A program made the position numbers and the translations under genes. Below, one piece after another: positions 12,715 through 24,090 of a stretch of DNA of 64,000 bases; positions within the stretch are counted from its first letter, which is position 1; the number at the start of each line of letters is the position of its first letter. Below the pieces are notes generated by a model. That model saw nothing but the letters and a program-made list of their open reading frames with translations. It ran no database searches and was not told the DNA's origin. The DNA comes from Pyrenula massariospora (lineage: Eukaryota > Ascomycota > Eurotiomycetes > Pyrenulales > Pyrenulaceae). The stretch lies in the NCBI GenBank assembly GCA_021030905.1, contig JAGFMI010000005.1, positions 1,674,001 through 1,738,000 of the forward strand, written 5' to 3'.

Positions 12715-14634
12715 CTACTCCCCACCACCCAAAACCCTCCTCTCCACCCCCTCAACATCCCCCATCCCCCCTCCCTTCTCCTCCTCCGCCCACCGCATAT
12801 CCCTCAACCAGCCCCCCTCCGCTCCTTCTCTAAACTTCGCATAAGCCGAGCGCGAGAGGCTGCGCCGCGCCACGGCGCAGTCGGTGCGGATGTCGTCGAC
12901 CAGGCTCTCGACGCTGACGTAGTCGTACTCGGGCCGGATGAAGCCGAGGATCAGGAGGTTGAGGGGCTGGTGGTAGAAGGTTGTGCGCTCGGGCGGGAAG
13001 GGGTGGGGGGGCAGGACGTGGATTTCCTGTGGTGAGGGGAGGGGGGGGTTAGTTTGGGGGGGAGGAGGGAGGGGTGCGGGTGAGGGGACTATGGAAGGGA
13101 GGGGGCCGTAGGTGGGTGATGGTATGAGGGAGGTAGAGTGTGAGAATGGGAGTATAGTGGGCAAGGATAGGAGGTACGTTGTTGGGGTCATGGGAAAGGG
13201 GTGATTCTCGAGGAATGAATACGTACCACGCTTCTCACGGTGTTCTTGTAGAAGGGGTTGAATCCGATGCTGAGGACGGCGTCATACACCTTCGGATCGC
13301 CTCTGCACGGGGTGCCGTCTTGTGTGGTCTCGAGGCCGACGTAGCCGTAGTAGACGCCGGACTGTATGTCTGGGTAGGCGTCGAGGTTGGAGGGGGGGAT
13401 GTTTGCGGTTGGGATGCCGAGCTGAAGAGGGAGGTGGGGAATGTTAGTGAGGTTGGCATGAATGGGAAGGTGGAAGGAGGAGTGGGGTAGTAACGAGGCT
13501 GCGATGAACGGAAAGGTCAAAGGAGGTGGGGGAGGTAGTGAGGTAGGCAAGGTAGCGTGAAAATACATGAACATGTGATATAGAAGAGACTGCAAGCGGA
13601 CTGTGCCAAGAGCGGGTGCCACAGCGTCGCCGTTAAGGCGGATCGATAGAGCCAACGCCACGGGGGAGGTTGCAGGTTCACATCGGGAACCGAACTGAGT
13701 GGATATTCATCTCGATCGATCATGAGATCTCGATACCCGGCGATGAAAAGCGGTCCCGCGAAGCTTGTCGAGAGATCTGGATCGAGACCCAGGGATTTGT
13801 ATACCGGTTCGGGCCATGGTCCATCTGATCGTGGTCCCAAGACGAGAGATTCCAAGCTCAGCGTTGCAGCGGTGAGAAATTCCATCCCCAACTGACTTTG
13901 GGTCCAAGACTCAGGAGTCAAGATCCAACCCCGGTCCGTGGAGGTTTGACAGCGGACGCTAATGCTGTGTCGCCCGAGAGAGCGGAGACCGATGGGTATA
14001 CAACAGGGAAGGGCCGATGATAATTATTGCTGTGTAGCTGTGATGGCAATTGCAGTTGTGACTGCAGAACAAAACTAGGGCTATGGAGTAGACAGCCGGG
14101 AGTAGATCTTGCGATCATATGACCTTTCAGATCTAGCATCCATTGCCAAGATATTGATCCCGCGATCATCTTCATGTCGGGTCGTCCGTATTCAGTGAAG
14201 AAGACACCTTGCAGGACGCAGGAAGTAATTGCAGGTTATATGAGTCCACGGAGATGTCGAGCAGGAAGCACGCTGCTTCGATGGGGCCAGGCCCATGATG
14301 TGCGATATTGTAGTACCAAGGACCTGGTACAAATCATGCAGCAACATGCAAGTATGCTTTTGAACTCAACCACAAGTGCTTGGGAAACGACACAGGCCAT
14401 TCAAGCGGACCAGATTGCAATCTCGGCATCACGCTGTATGTGCAAGAACACAAGGATAATTGTAGTGCCGCAAGAACGAGATGCAGTGAAGTTGCGAAGA
14501 AAATCAACGGCGAGTACCTCTTTGCTTCCCCGGCCAAACCCTTTGATCACGGGGCCTTGGAGCTTGATGGGAAACGGCAGCTCAGGGCCTGTCTCTGGTC
14601 CGACGACTGGGTCGCGGGGCCCATCTGGTCGCAT
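12715..14634 (-). CDS. FMN1: Riboflavin kinase (flavokinase)
   Basis: Phosphorylates riboflavin with ATP to FMN, the committed step of flavin cofactor synthesis. Exons 14634-14518, 13421-13227 and 13026-12715 join in phase to give 207 aa. Exon 1 ends [13 protein letters not shown] and exon 2 starts [10 protein letters not shown], so the splice recreates the family signature G-x-GRGSKxLGIPTAN exactly. Later conserved blocks are [26 protein letters not shown] and [15 protein letters not shown]. The intron inside the signature is 1096 nt, far longer than any other in the window; it has a normal GTACTC donor and CTCTTCAG acceptor and contains an unrelated 134-codon open frame. The C-terminus beyond the kinase core is Gly/Glu-rich. 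Confidence is high for function; only the upstream Met could be debated. Confidence 0.93.
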
Positions 14635-15066
14635 CGTTGGGCTTTGAAGGACTAGGTGTCGAAAAGTGAAAAGAGAGAAAGAAGGTGGGGGGCGGGACTG
14701 TAGGAGGTCAAGTAGTAGAAATAAGTGCACAAATGTAATCGAGAGACGTAGAAGAAGGTATCTACGTTGAAGGTAGATAAAACCTCTATCCAAAAGCCAA
14801 ACGCTTAGCTATCTTATGCCTAGGCAGACATTCTCGATTATCTTAGTCGGCCTTCAGACAGCTCTAACTTGAACAGGTAATCTAGCGTACTCTTCACAAG
14901 AGTGACTTTGATGAGCGTTGAACTTACGTCAAAATTCCCTACTGCCCCATATTAGAACAAGAAGCCTACAGAGTGACGGCGTCGACGTTCAGCTGAAACC
15001 CATCCATCAAAAGTTGCCTAGAACGCATTGCATTGTCCCCATAGAACGCCTAGAAAGCCCTATCAA
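14635..15066. other. Intergenic, between two minus-strand genes
   Basis: Holds the FMN1 promoter and the 3' end of the LRR-like gene. No feature recognised. Confidence 0.5.
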
Positions 15067-16926
15067 CTATTCTGCAGGCTCCCTCTTCGATACTCCGAAC
15101 TCGATCCATCTCCCACCCTTCTCTCTTCTCAGGCTCTGAATACGCTTCGCCACCTTCTCCGCCTTGTCTACAAGCACCAAGTATCTCTTACGCTCTTTCC
15201 TCTGATAAAACTTTTCCCGCTCAACCTCCACATCCCAATCTTGCCTGATCGGGTTAGGGTCAGCACCAGATCGGATGTGCGTTGGAGGAGATCTTGAAAG
15301 GCCGTTTCTGGTACTAGCTGTACGCAACGAAGGTGGAACGTACCGATCAGTCATGGCAGGATTGATTGCGGTCTCCCCCACACTGACTTGAGTTTCGGGG
15401 CTGTCTACTGCATTCCAAACCGCAGGTTGCCACCCTACGTCCAGCCCAATAAACTCAATTCCTCTCCAACCTCCGTTCCACTCCGGTCCATCTTTCACCC
15501 TAGGTATCTCCTGGTTCGTATCATCTCTAATATCGTAGATCCCGTGCATGCTGCCTTCCCAGCAGAGAGCGTCCCACCACGTTCCACATCCGCTGAGATC
15601 CAACCAACGTAGACAGTACAGATTCTGGCTCAATTTTCGCAGAATACTGGCAGCCTCCGGCCACTCATTCTCGAACTCGGCGTAGTAGTCTGTACCAGTA
15701 TATCGGATCGGGGGAAGTGAGCGAGAGACTGGATTTTCGATCTGTGAATTGGACGCAGTCGCATACGGCGTAAGCGTAGGTATTGACCAGTATGCCAGTG
15801 AGAGGGAAGACAGGGTTGAAAGATTTGCGGAGAGGGAGAGGAGTGATGACCAGGAGGGCGGATTGAAATGCTCTGGTGCGGTGGTAGGGGAGAGACTAAG
15901 CGAAAGGTGGGCGAGATTTGAAAAACGAAGAGCTGAGGGAGGCTGAAGCGTTTCTGGTATAGGAGTGGTGATTTCAAGCTCGTTGCTGGCACTCTCCCAA
16001 GAATCAGGAATATCGTCGAGATATGCAGGCGGAGTACATGGCTCTTTGGCAGTCTTGCTTGTTGCTTGAGCGATTCGCTGAGGTCTAGGAGCGTGGCTGG
16101 TTTCATGAAGCTGCCTGCCCAAAGATTTCACAGTGACCCAGGTACCGACAGCTCCACTCAGATCCAACCTGGTCACATCCCCAGCGTCATCCTGTATTTC
16201 AAATTTTAAATCCTCAGCCATTCTCTTCATGTCTTCCGATCGTGGCCAAATTGTTACCAAAGTTCTGTACAACCCATGTGAGGTACCAAATTCCATTACG
16301 TTCTCCGCAACGTGGCTTAGTAAAACCTGCTTTAACCTCACAGGCAGTGAAGCTAACCATAATTCATCGTACTGCAAGTGAAACGTCCAGTTTCTGGCCA
16401 TGTTTCGACTAACCATTCCCATCAAACTCCCCTTTGGTGGCGGCCTACCCCCTGGTAAGTTGTGATTACCATACTTCCACTTGATTCTTGTAGCTATATT
16501 CGCCGAATCCTGACCATTCTTTCCAACAGATTTTGGAGCGTGTATACTGTCCGTTAACCAGCTCTCCGGCGGTGGAGGACCAGGTATCCGTCTTGACCTC
16601 GGTCCCAGAACCGACTGTGCTGCAAGGCGAGGCCGCGGTGGCGGGATATATGGTACGTTTAGGTGATTGCGGAGAGCAGGATGGACGGAACGCTGGGGTT
16701 GAGCAGAGGGTCTCCTCGTCGATTTCGAAGTGCTGGGCTCATCACCGAGTTGCGTCTGACGCAAGTGCGATATCAGGTCGTTCACGGAGGATGGTCCTGA
16801 GGTGGCTGTTTGTCCGGCTTCCGTCGAGCGGCCATCGGAAGCAACTTGCTGGCTTGACGGCTTGAGAGAGGAGTGTGGAGTGCTGTTTGGCTTTATTGAT
16901 TTGGACTTGTTATGCTTTTTGGGCAT
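15067..16926 (-). CDS. Conserved fungal protein with leucine-rich-repeat-like region
   Basis: Single-exon gene for 619 aa. The first 160 residues are basic, Ser/Pro-rich and probably disordered (start MPKKHNKSKSIKPN). They include a proline-rich segment ending IPGPPPPESWL that I recall from conserved fungal proteins of this kind. From about residue 320 a series of leucine-spaced segments occurs (LAHLSLSLS, LSTLSSLSLAYWS, LRWLDLSGCG, IEFIGLDVGW), consistent with degenerate leucine-rich repeats. The C-terminus is charged (FYQRKERKRYL, RIQSLRREKGG). No catalytic motif is seen. A role in protein binding is likely, but I cannot name a pathway. The intact 1.86-kb frame makes the gene itself certain. 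Confidence 0.75.
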   Translation of the reverse strand: MPKKHNKSKSIKPNSTPHSSLKPSSQQVASDGRSTEAGQTATSGPSSVNDLISHLRQTQLGDEPSTSKSTRRPSAQPQRSVHPALRNHLNVPYIPPPRPRLAAQSVLGPRSRRIPGPPPPESWLTDSIHAPKSVGKNGQDSANIATRIKWKYGNHNLPGGRPPPKGSLMGMVSRNMARNWTFHLQYDELWLASLPVRLKQVLLSHVAENVMEFGTSHGLYRTLVTIWPRSEDMKRMAEDLKFEIQDDAGDVTRLDLSGAVGTWVTVKSLGRQLHETSHAPRPQRIAQATSKTAKEPCTPPAYLDDIPDSWESASNELEITTPIPETLQPPSALRFSNLAHLSLSLSPTTAPEHFNPPSWSSLLSLSANLSTLSSLSLAYWSIPTLTPYATASNSQIENPVSRSLPPIRYTGTDYYAEFENEWPEAASILRKLSQNLYCLRWLDLSGCGTWWDALCWEGSMHGIYDIRDDTNQEIPRVKDGPEWNGGWRGIEFIGLDVGWQPAVWNAVDSPETQVSVGETAINPAMTDRYVPPSLRTASTRNGLSRSPPTHIRSGADPNPIRQDWDVEVEREKFYQRKERKRYLVLVDKAEKVAKRIQSLRREKGGRWIEFGVSKREPAE

Positions 16927-17369
16927 CAGTCTAGAACCCAGATATTGTGAGGTTGAGGATTGAGAAAAGATCGGGTTGAGTCATCGATCTTTTGAGAAGG
17001 TGCCAAGATTTCCTCTCCCCGCTTCCAGCCTAAAGTGACGCCGCCCTTGGGCTCATCTTCGCTAAGAGGCCAACTGCGACAAGCCATAGGGTTGCAAATC
17101 TCAAACACGCAGGGACTCAGGTATCCTCTACCAATGTTACGGCGGAAGATGGTACTAGTATGACATACTCCCCGAAACCTTATTCAAGAACGTTCTAACG
17201 GCTGTGCCAAGAGAACTTAGTTCTAACTTTCCCGATACAATATCAAGATACTCACGCTAGCGGTGGACATCACATAAGGATGGGAGTACTTTCTAATCAC
17301 GTCCTTGCTATCTTCCAGCCGCTTATGGACCAGTGCTTTTTTTGAAGCTAGCTGCACGTACGCAGCATC
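16927..17369. other. Divergent promoter region
   Basis: Lies between the minus-strand LRR-like gene and the plus-strand HET gene. No motif stands out. Confidence 0.45.
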
Positions 17370-19088
17370 ATGCGCCTTTTGAGTAGTTCAACGTTGAAGC
17401 TCGTCTCCGTTTCCTCATGGGACCCCCCACCTTATGCAATTCTTTCTCACACTTGGGGTGCATCGGAACAGGAGATTCTCTTCGATGATTTCGTCCGTGG
17501 AGAGATGACACCTGAAGCAAAAGACAAAGCCGCTTTCTTCAAGGTTCAAAACGCGTGCAAACAGGCAGAGAAAGATGGCTACGATTACTGCTGGATCGAC
17601 ACCTGCTGCATTGACAAAAGTAGCAGTGCGGAGTTACAGGAGTCCATTAATTCGATGTATTCCTGGTACAGGCATGCATGGCGTTGCTATGCTTATTTGA
17701 GCGACGTCATTGACGATTCGAAGAATCACTTTGATTTCGCTAATTCACGTTGGTTTAAGCGAGGATGGACTCTCCAGGAGCTCATAGCACCTCATACTGT
17801 GGTCTTCTACTCTAAAGGATGGAAAAACTTCACCACCAAAGGCAACAACCAGGATCAAGTTCCAGATCAGCTAGAATCAATTACAAAGATTCCTAAAATC
17901 GTTCTTGCGGATGCAGACCGGGTTAGCGAAGTGTCCGTTGCCCAACGTATGTCATGGGCGTCCCGCAGGCAAACATCACGACCGGAGGATATCGCATATT
18001 GTCTTTTAGGAATCTTTCGGGTCAACATGCCGATGCTGTACGGCGAAGGAAATAATGCTTTTCGACGCCTGCAAGAGGAGATAATCAAATCATCGAATGA
18101 CCAATCCATCTTTGCATGGCGAGATTCATGGTATTTGAGATTCAGGAACAAACCATCTGGAGTGCTAGCCCGACACCCATCCGTCTTTAGAGACTCTGCA
18201 ACAATCTCAGCATCTCCATCGATGAACTACATGCATTCACTGAGTCACTTGCCGTATTCGATGACTAACAGAGGCCTGCAGATTGTTGTTCCACTTCTCA
18301 AGGTTCCTTTTACGCAAGCTCTTTACCTTATGCCGTTGGAATGCGATTTGCGCAAAGATTCGGAGTCTTCAATAATACGAAGCGTCATTAGGAGTGACTC
18401 ACGGCCACTCGGAATTGGTGTTATCGGCATTATTCTCTGTGAGGACAGTCAGGCAGGCGGAATAACTACCTTCTCTCGAGTTAACAGCGGGCAATTTGTC
18501 TATATGACCGACGTAAATACTTCTCTGCAAACCATTTTCATCAAGTCCGCACGTGGCATTGAACACCTCCCTGCAAGACCTGAAAGCCCTCCATGCTATC
18601 ACATGTTAAGCGACTTTGAGGATAATGAGGCGAATGTACCTCACCCTGTGTATCTCTCGCACCGGGATGAATGTCAGAAATGGGACATCATAGGCTGGAC
18701 TAGAACAGGGAAATCGCGCATACTAGGCGGACTTACTCGCATTAATTTTCATTACAATGATGGGAACAGACTTTTCGTCTGGTTGGGGCGCAAAATCGAG
18801 CGCAACCCGGAGTCGAAAAGCACAGTTCGAGCTTCTGGAGGCGGCTTTTTGGCAATTAAAGGTGAACCATCGAAACCAATTAACGAGACTTTATTCAACT
18901 CTTGGGCGAGGAGAACCGACCAGGTACAGGAGCTCGCAGCCACCTCAATTGCGGTTTCTTGTGCTGGGTACTCAGAATCCACTGATCTTAGTCCAGTCTT
19001 CATGATTTGTGTAAAGAGCAGAAAACTGGTGAGACAGGTGGTTGCAGAACTGGATCTTTTCAGTTCCAAAGACGATGATAGTACGTAG
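17370..19088 (+). CDS. HET-domain (heterokaryon incompatibility-type) protein
   Basis: Intronless 572-aa protein of the HET family, the domain that triggers incompatibility-type cell death in fungi (family knowledge). The N-terminal HET domain is complete: YAILSHTWG at residues 22-30, CWIDTCCIDK at about 74-83, SWYRHAWRCYAYL, then WFKRGWTLQELIAP, and it closes with AYCLLGIFRVNMPMLYGEG. The rest, about 330 residues, has no NACHT, WD or ankyrin repeats and is unassigned. The start is set by MRLLSSSTLKL, the usual way HET proteins begin. Family members are numerous and the specific partner cannot be inferred. The frame is undamaged, so it is probably functional. The next gene clusters also carry incompatibility-associated architectures. 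Confidence 0.93.
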   Translation: MRLLSSSTLKLVSVSSWDPPPYAILSHTWGASEQEILFDDFVRGEMTPEAKDKAAFFKVQNACKQAEKDGYDYCWIDTCCIDKSSSAELQESINSMYSWYRHAWRCYAYLSDVIDDSKNHFDFANSRWFKRGWTLQELIAPHTVVFYSKGWKNFTTKGNNQDQVPDQLESITKIPKIVLADADRVSEVSVAQRMSWASRRQTSRPEDIAYCLLGIFRVNMPMLYGEGNNAFRRLQEEIIKSSNDQSIFAWRDSWYLRFRNKPSGVLARHPSVFRDSATISASPSMNYMHSLSHLPYSMTNRGLQIVVPLLKVPFTQALYLMPLECDLRKDSESSIIRSVIRSDSRPLGIGVIGIILCEDSQAGGITTFSRVNSGQFVYMTDVNTSLQTIFIKSARGIEHLPARPESPPCYHMLSDFEDNEANVPHPVYLSHRDECQKWDIIGWTRTGKSRILGGLTRINFHYNDGNRLFVWLGRKIERNPESKSTVRASGGGFLAIKGEPSKPINETLFNSWARRTDQVQELAATSIAVSCAGYSESTDLSPVFMICVKSRKLVRQVVAELDLFSSKDDDST

Positions 19089-19711
19089 TGAGAGGATATC
19101 GGTAATTACCTTTAGTTTCGAAAAATACTTATCGTTAATCTCTGTTCATCCTAAATCTTGAGGCTCCCACGCCCACAAGATCTCTTGTGCAGCATCTAAC
19201 AAAACCAGTCCCATGCTCATCTCCGCCCCGGAGCCCCCTTTCCCCGAGATCGTCTCAACTCTCTGCAAGAACTCACCGCGCCTTCTCCCCTTCCTCTCCC
19301 TTTCTCATGCTTAAACTCTCGCTGCGCTAAACCGCGCCACGTTGCTGTAGGCACAGCATGAATACAAGGCAAGCATCCTCTTGCCACTAGCACGGTACAG
19401 CAGCAAGGAATTGGAATAGTAGCGTTGGGAAAGATTGTCAATACAAACAGAGAAACCACCCGATCCCCTCCGATCTTCACTTTCTTCGCGGACGTTGTAA
19501 TCTGCATAGGCCTAGAATAAATATACAAACAATCGTCAAGGTCCACGGATAAGCATAGCTTCTCGGTAGATATCCCCCGCCCTGCTCTCCAGGTTCAAGC
19601 ACCGCCCTTCCTTCCTACCTCCCTCCCTACCTCCCTAATCGCCAACAGCCCAAACGCGTCCCTCCCAAGAAGCCAATCTACACCTCATCCCCCCTTCAAG
19701 AACTCCCCATC
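19089..19711. other. Convergent intergenic region
   Basis: Lies between the 3' ends of the HET gene and the DUF7704-like gene. From about 19561 the plus strand becomes strikingly C/T-rich and this continues into the neighbouring gene. No gene is supported. Confidence 0.5.
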
Positions 19712-20411
19712 TCACGCCCTCTTCCCCTTTCCCCCAACCCGTCCAAAAACCCCCGCCAACGTCCCCCACCTCACCGCATTCAACACCGCACTCACCCCCA
19801 CGCTCCCCCACACATACTCATTCCACCCGCCCACATCTACAAACCTCTCCCGCCCCATCCCCACGTACTGCGCGTAAACATGCCCCAAGTCGGCCATAGC
19901 AACAGCAAAAAGGTAAGCCTTTGTGACGGCAGGGGAGGGCGAGAGCCAGCAGCAGACGAGGGCGAGGGCGGCGAGGAGGAGGAAGGTGTTGGCGGTTTGG
20001 AGGGTGAGGATGAGGGTGGCGGGGGGGAAGGGGGTGGAGGTGACAAGGTTTGAGGGGGAGGGGATTTGGGAGGCGTGGTAGGTGGAGGGGGAGAGGGCGA
20101 TGGACGTTGCGGCCCAGAGGCTGGGTGGGGGGTTAGTTAGGCGGGGCAGGGGGGAAGAGCGTGGTGGGGTGGATGGGGTGGAGAAATTGGACGGAGTGGT
20201 TGGGGAGATAGGTGGAGATTGGGAGGGGTCTTTTAGATGTTTTAGCGGAGAGAGGGGGTAGTGGATATTACGAGGTGGAGGGGGCAATGTGCGGAGTATG
20301 AGGGTTTGTGAATGGAAACGAGGGGAGAGGGTGAGAAGGATTGGCTTACAGTAGAAGCGGCTCAATGACCGCGAAAGTCAGAAAAGGTATGAATGGTAGT
20401 GTGCCGGGCAT
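19712..20411 (-). CDS. Small fungal integral membrane protein, DUF7704-like
   Basis: Two exons, 20411-20350 and 20120-19712, joined across a 229-nt intron with GTAAGC donor and CACCCAG acceptor, give 156 aa. The first exon supplies MPGTLPFIPFLTFAVIEP, matching the start of small four-helix fungal membrane proteins (an F-x-x-IEP motif at the first helix). Helices follow around TANTFLLLAALALVCCWL, AYLFAVAMADLGHVYAQY and the C-terminal SVGVSAVLNAVRWGTLAG. The D-x-GH motif in helix 3 and the R near the end are usual for the family as I remember it. Function is unknown. The reading frame extends upstream of exon 2, but that stretch is low-complexity pyrimidine-rich intron. Composition changes sharply from C-rich to G-rich within the last exon. 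Confidence 0.75.
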
Positions 20412-21445
20412 AGTTGCTGGATTGAAGAGACCTTTGGAAGTGACGAGAAGATTGCATTCAGAGCTTTTCCTGCTCTGCGACTTTCCGAAGAAATTGGTAA
20501 AAGATAGCAGACTGCAGAAAGCTTATAGAGTCAGGATGTTCCTTACTTCGTTTCCGAGGTGCGCGTCGTTCAATCCTTAGGCAGGATCACGGATTGAAGG
20601 AAAGTGATTCAAGCAAAGAGACAAGAGGTTCAACTTATTCAGCGCCAATTAGCCTATGTACCTGCAAGATTTAAATTGCGCCAATCACCAGCAAAAGTTG
20701 GGGGCTCAAAGTTGATGTGCCGTCAGCATTTCAAATGCTCCTTTGCGAGTCCTTTGAACGCCTATCGGCACGTAGGAAGGGCGCTAACATATGCCCGTGG
20801 AGGCCGCCCGCATCTTTTCGGCTGCGTTCTCTCACTTGCTAGTTGCACTGCTTATACTGAAGGTTCATCGTAGTCCATTGACTCAACTGTCATATATTAA
20901 TACCTTTACGTGGCAGGCGTTTCCCGCACCGATGGACGTATTTCTACCAGTAGAATAAAAGTTTGTTATATCTTCAAAGCCGCAGCTGCTAATGACCGGC
21001 TTATCTTCGCGTCGTTAGGCTGTAGTCCCTCTACCCATTCTAGCAATCCTTCTTGACTACTCTTCGTCTCACAAGACCAGGTGATCCTCTACTATCTCAG
21101 CCCCTTACAAATTAATATATAATTCTAGCGGTCCGATGCGCTGGAAGATCTAAGGGTTTGGTGACACGTCAAGATTTCGTGGTGGTAGCCCTTTTATTAC
21201 TCTTGACCTTGTGTGATGATGGCAGTTAAGGCTAGCCAGACTAGTCGTCTAACGGCGCTCGGTCTTTATTATGTAGGATCGCAATACTTCAGTCACTGAA
21301 GGAGCTCAATGACCATCAGGATAGAGCATGATAGAGCATGTATCTACCATGTTTGTCTCAAGTGCCGGCGGTGCAAGATCGGGCATCGAAGTCGGCTTGT
21401 CATCACAAGTTGAAGGCCTTCTCGGTTCGAAGATATCGGGCGCTC
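20412..21445. other. Intergenic, moderately AT-rich
   Basis: No gene is supported. The stretch 20880-21300 is AT-richer than its neighbours and has no open frames of note. A short imperfect direct repeat (ATAGAGCATG twice) lies near 21321-21340. Confidence 0.45.
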
Positions 21446-24090
21446 CTATAGCGCCGTTCCTGGCTCAGCATTCCCAATCGTTCCCTCCACAGCTATCTCA
21501 CGCCAACGAGATGATAGATCACAGCAACCAGCATCCTGTACTGATGACCACGCGCAAGGGCTGTCAGCTGGTTCCTTGGACCTCTTATGGTTGTGAGCGA
21601 GAATTCTTTCCAGACAACGCCCGGTGGAGACCGGGTCACACGCATTTATGCAATGCATATGTATCTTTTGACTTCCTTTCGCAAGGGAGAGGAATTTTTT
21701 GGCGAAGTATTGGAGGCCCTGCCAGTATCCAGTCGAAATACTAGCCTTTGCTTCGAATGCTAAGAAGTAAGACGTGAGAGGATATGATTGAATCATTTTC
21801 TGGAAAAGGTCTTGTTTGGTCATGATCAAATTGACACATTTTCCCTGAAACCAGCCCGATTCTTTCAGTAGACTTTCAAAAAGCATTAGAGATTCCGCCA
21901 TTTGATTCTATCGACAATTTAACGGTCAGCGAACAACATTCATGGGGTTTTTGAGCCATACAGCGTTGTTGTCTTCGGCGAGAGAACGGTTGTAGCCATC
22001 AAGCGGAACAACAAATATCATGCTATGAGCTTTGCCGAGCACATGGATCCACTTCTTGCGCTCTACACGTTCTCCGCCAGTGTCCACAATGTGGAAGGTG
22101 TGACCACTCCATTGCAAAGACGTCGTCGAAATACCGGTTGTCTGAATACGTGCTCGGAGGATGTCGTAATGACTTGGGGAACCGTTGAGCTCTTTGAGCC
22201 GATGCATGTTGTTTTGTAAACTAATATATATAAGCTCATATTTTCTGGGTTTCAAGTATTATTGAGCACATACTAATCCAGAAGCGGGTACCATACGGAC
22301 CCTTTAACAGCGCCCACAAGACTTTGTAGGCGGGACTCCTGCCAGAGGGCGCTCAGCTCTTCGAAGTTTCCCGCTGATTTGCACATGTCTGTATTGGAAT
22401 TGAGAATAATTTGTCCTTCAACGACCTAATTTGTCAGAATGGGAATTTCCAAGACGAGAAATGACCAACCTCGATTTCTGTCACGCAAGGTTGACCTGCC
22501 AAGTAATCTCTGACTTCGTTGATTAAGTTCCACCATAACACTTGTTTCCAATCCACCATGTCGTTTTCGAAGGGAGATTCACCGCACAAAATCTGGAACT
22601 GCTTTAAAATAGTTGTCTTGCCTGAATGACCAGGGCCTAATGTTTTTGGTGTCAGTAAAATGTCAGCAAGAGGATTACGGCAATTGATGTATTTCTTCTC
22701 AATTGATTAAGAGAGTTCAATCTAACTAGGGGCTCAATCGAAAGTTCTTCGGAAGGAAGAGGCGAAATTCAAGTCTAAATCTTTTTGAGAGAACTTACCT
22801 AGCAACAAGTGCTTGCGAATCTCTCTTGACCCAGTTTCTGAAGAATTCTGAGCGATGATATTACTTTGAGTGGGTTTCTCATGAACCGATGTCGCGTTGA
22901 AGGACGTGTGTCTAGTTTCCTCGGGGAGGCTCCTCGATGGAGTTGAGACGTCCATGCTTTTTGTAAGGAGCGGTTTATTTAATATCGACGAGCTCGCTAA
23001 CGAGTTCTGCGCTTTTTTGGAGTGACCGAGCGATCGCTTAAATGGTCTACACGAAGAGGGTAGCTGTGTCAAGCCAGTTGTGGGACTCGGGGAAGTAGCG
23101 AGCATTTGCTTTTTACAGGACGAAGTGCTTGCGATGCGAGACGATAGTCTCTCATCGGATGATGTTCTCGCGGAAAATGATAGCAACTCCCGCTCATCTG
23201 ACGATTGACCTGTGAAGACTGCTCTGTAATCTTCCAAATCCAGAGAGAAATCCAGAGAGTGACTGAGATTGATTGAATTTAAGAGACCGGATGGGCGTGG
23301 GATCATTGAGTCAGAGATGGGCTGTTCTCGGAATGTCTCGTCACTGTCGTGACTTTGCGATGACTCTGAAGCCAAAGAAATAGACTCCAATCTATCATTA
23401 ACATCTCGAGACTCTTCAAGAGCCCCACTTGCGACAGATTGCTTGAGGAAATTTGTGATGAAATTTCGATTGGCATTGAAGATTTCTGGGGTGATACCTA
23501 CCTCCTCCAGACATTTGCGGATCTCTCGCCAATCTCGCCGCTCGTCAGCAGATAGCGAGTCGATGGTTTCCAGGGAGAAAGACGAAGCCTCTCGCTTTCC
23601 GCTCTGAAATTCGGTGAGAAGCTTTCGAAGCTTCTGCTCAACAATTAGCTGGGTGCTCCTGCCAATGAATCTTAGCAGGCACTCCTTCACTTGAGCAACG
23701 TTGGTTTGATTACTGTAAAAATCCCGAAAGCAAGACCGTATGTGAGATGAGGCGGGTCCTCAAATCTAGCAAATCTTCGGTTCCCCATCTCATACGATCC
23801 CATGTTCGTTGAGAGCGAGCTCCAAGGCTCTCGTACTTGCTAACCAGAGTAGCCAATTCCTCAAGAACAGACTTGCATCCATTACATATCGTTTGAAGCC
23901 TCCCTTGTTGGGATGGATTAAGCTCGGAGTCTTTCAAGACCTCCTCAGTCTCTTTGAGGACAGCATGCAAGGAAAGTACTTCCTGCCTGATGGCTTCAAA
24001 GCTTCCCGGTGCCTCTTTACAGCTCTTATATGATCTCCAAGCTAGATTACTCAAAAAGACAACGTCGCTGAGACTGAATCCGAAAGACAT
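21446..24090 (-). CDS. G-alpha-like GTPase fused to a fungal STAND-type N-terminal helical region
   Basis: Six exons (24090-23714, 23658-22799, 22636-22470, 22425-22274, 22220-21962, 21907-21446) join in phase to give 758 aa. All five introns are GT-AG, 44-162 nt. Residues 1-240 resemble the helical N-terminal region of fungal STAND/NACHT-type proteins (SLSDVVFLSNLAWRSYKSCK, RTWDRMRWGTEDL, SGKREASSFSLETIDSLS, WREIRKCLEEVGI). A Ser-rich linker follows to about 405. From 410 the protein is a heterotrimeric G-alpha: LLLGPGHSGKT (410-420), ILRARIQTTGI (539-549), DTGGERVERKKW (565-576), TKQD (635-638), then a final helix at RCLERILAHN. The catalytic Arg (R543) and Thr (T546) are kept, but the switch II Gln is Glu (E569), the P-loop Glu is His, and NKxD is TKxD. 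There is no MG myristoylation start. The extra 40-residue tail after the last helix is uncertain. Confidence 0.85.

Noticed and set aside
12588-12833. Proline-rich plus-strand frame of 81 codons
   Set aside because: It lies opposite the last exon and 3' flank of FMN1 and reflects the C-rich strand, not a protein.
23659-23713. Possible frameshift between the two N-terminal open frames of the G-alpha fusion
   Set aside because: A 55-nt GT-AG intron with a TGCTAAG branch site joins them exactly in phase and restores the expected protein sequence, so no damage is needed.
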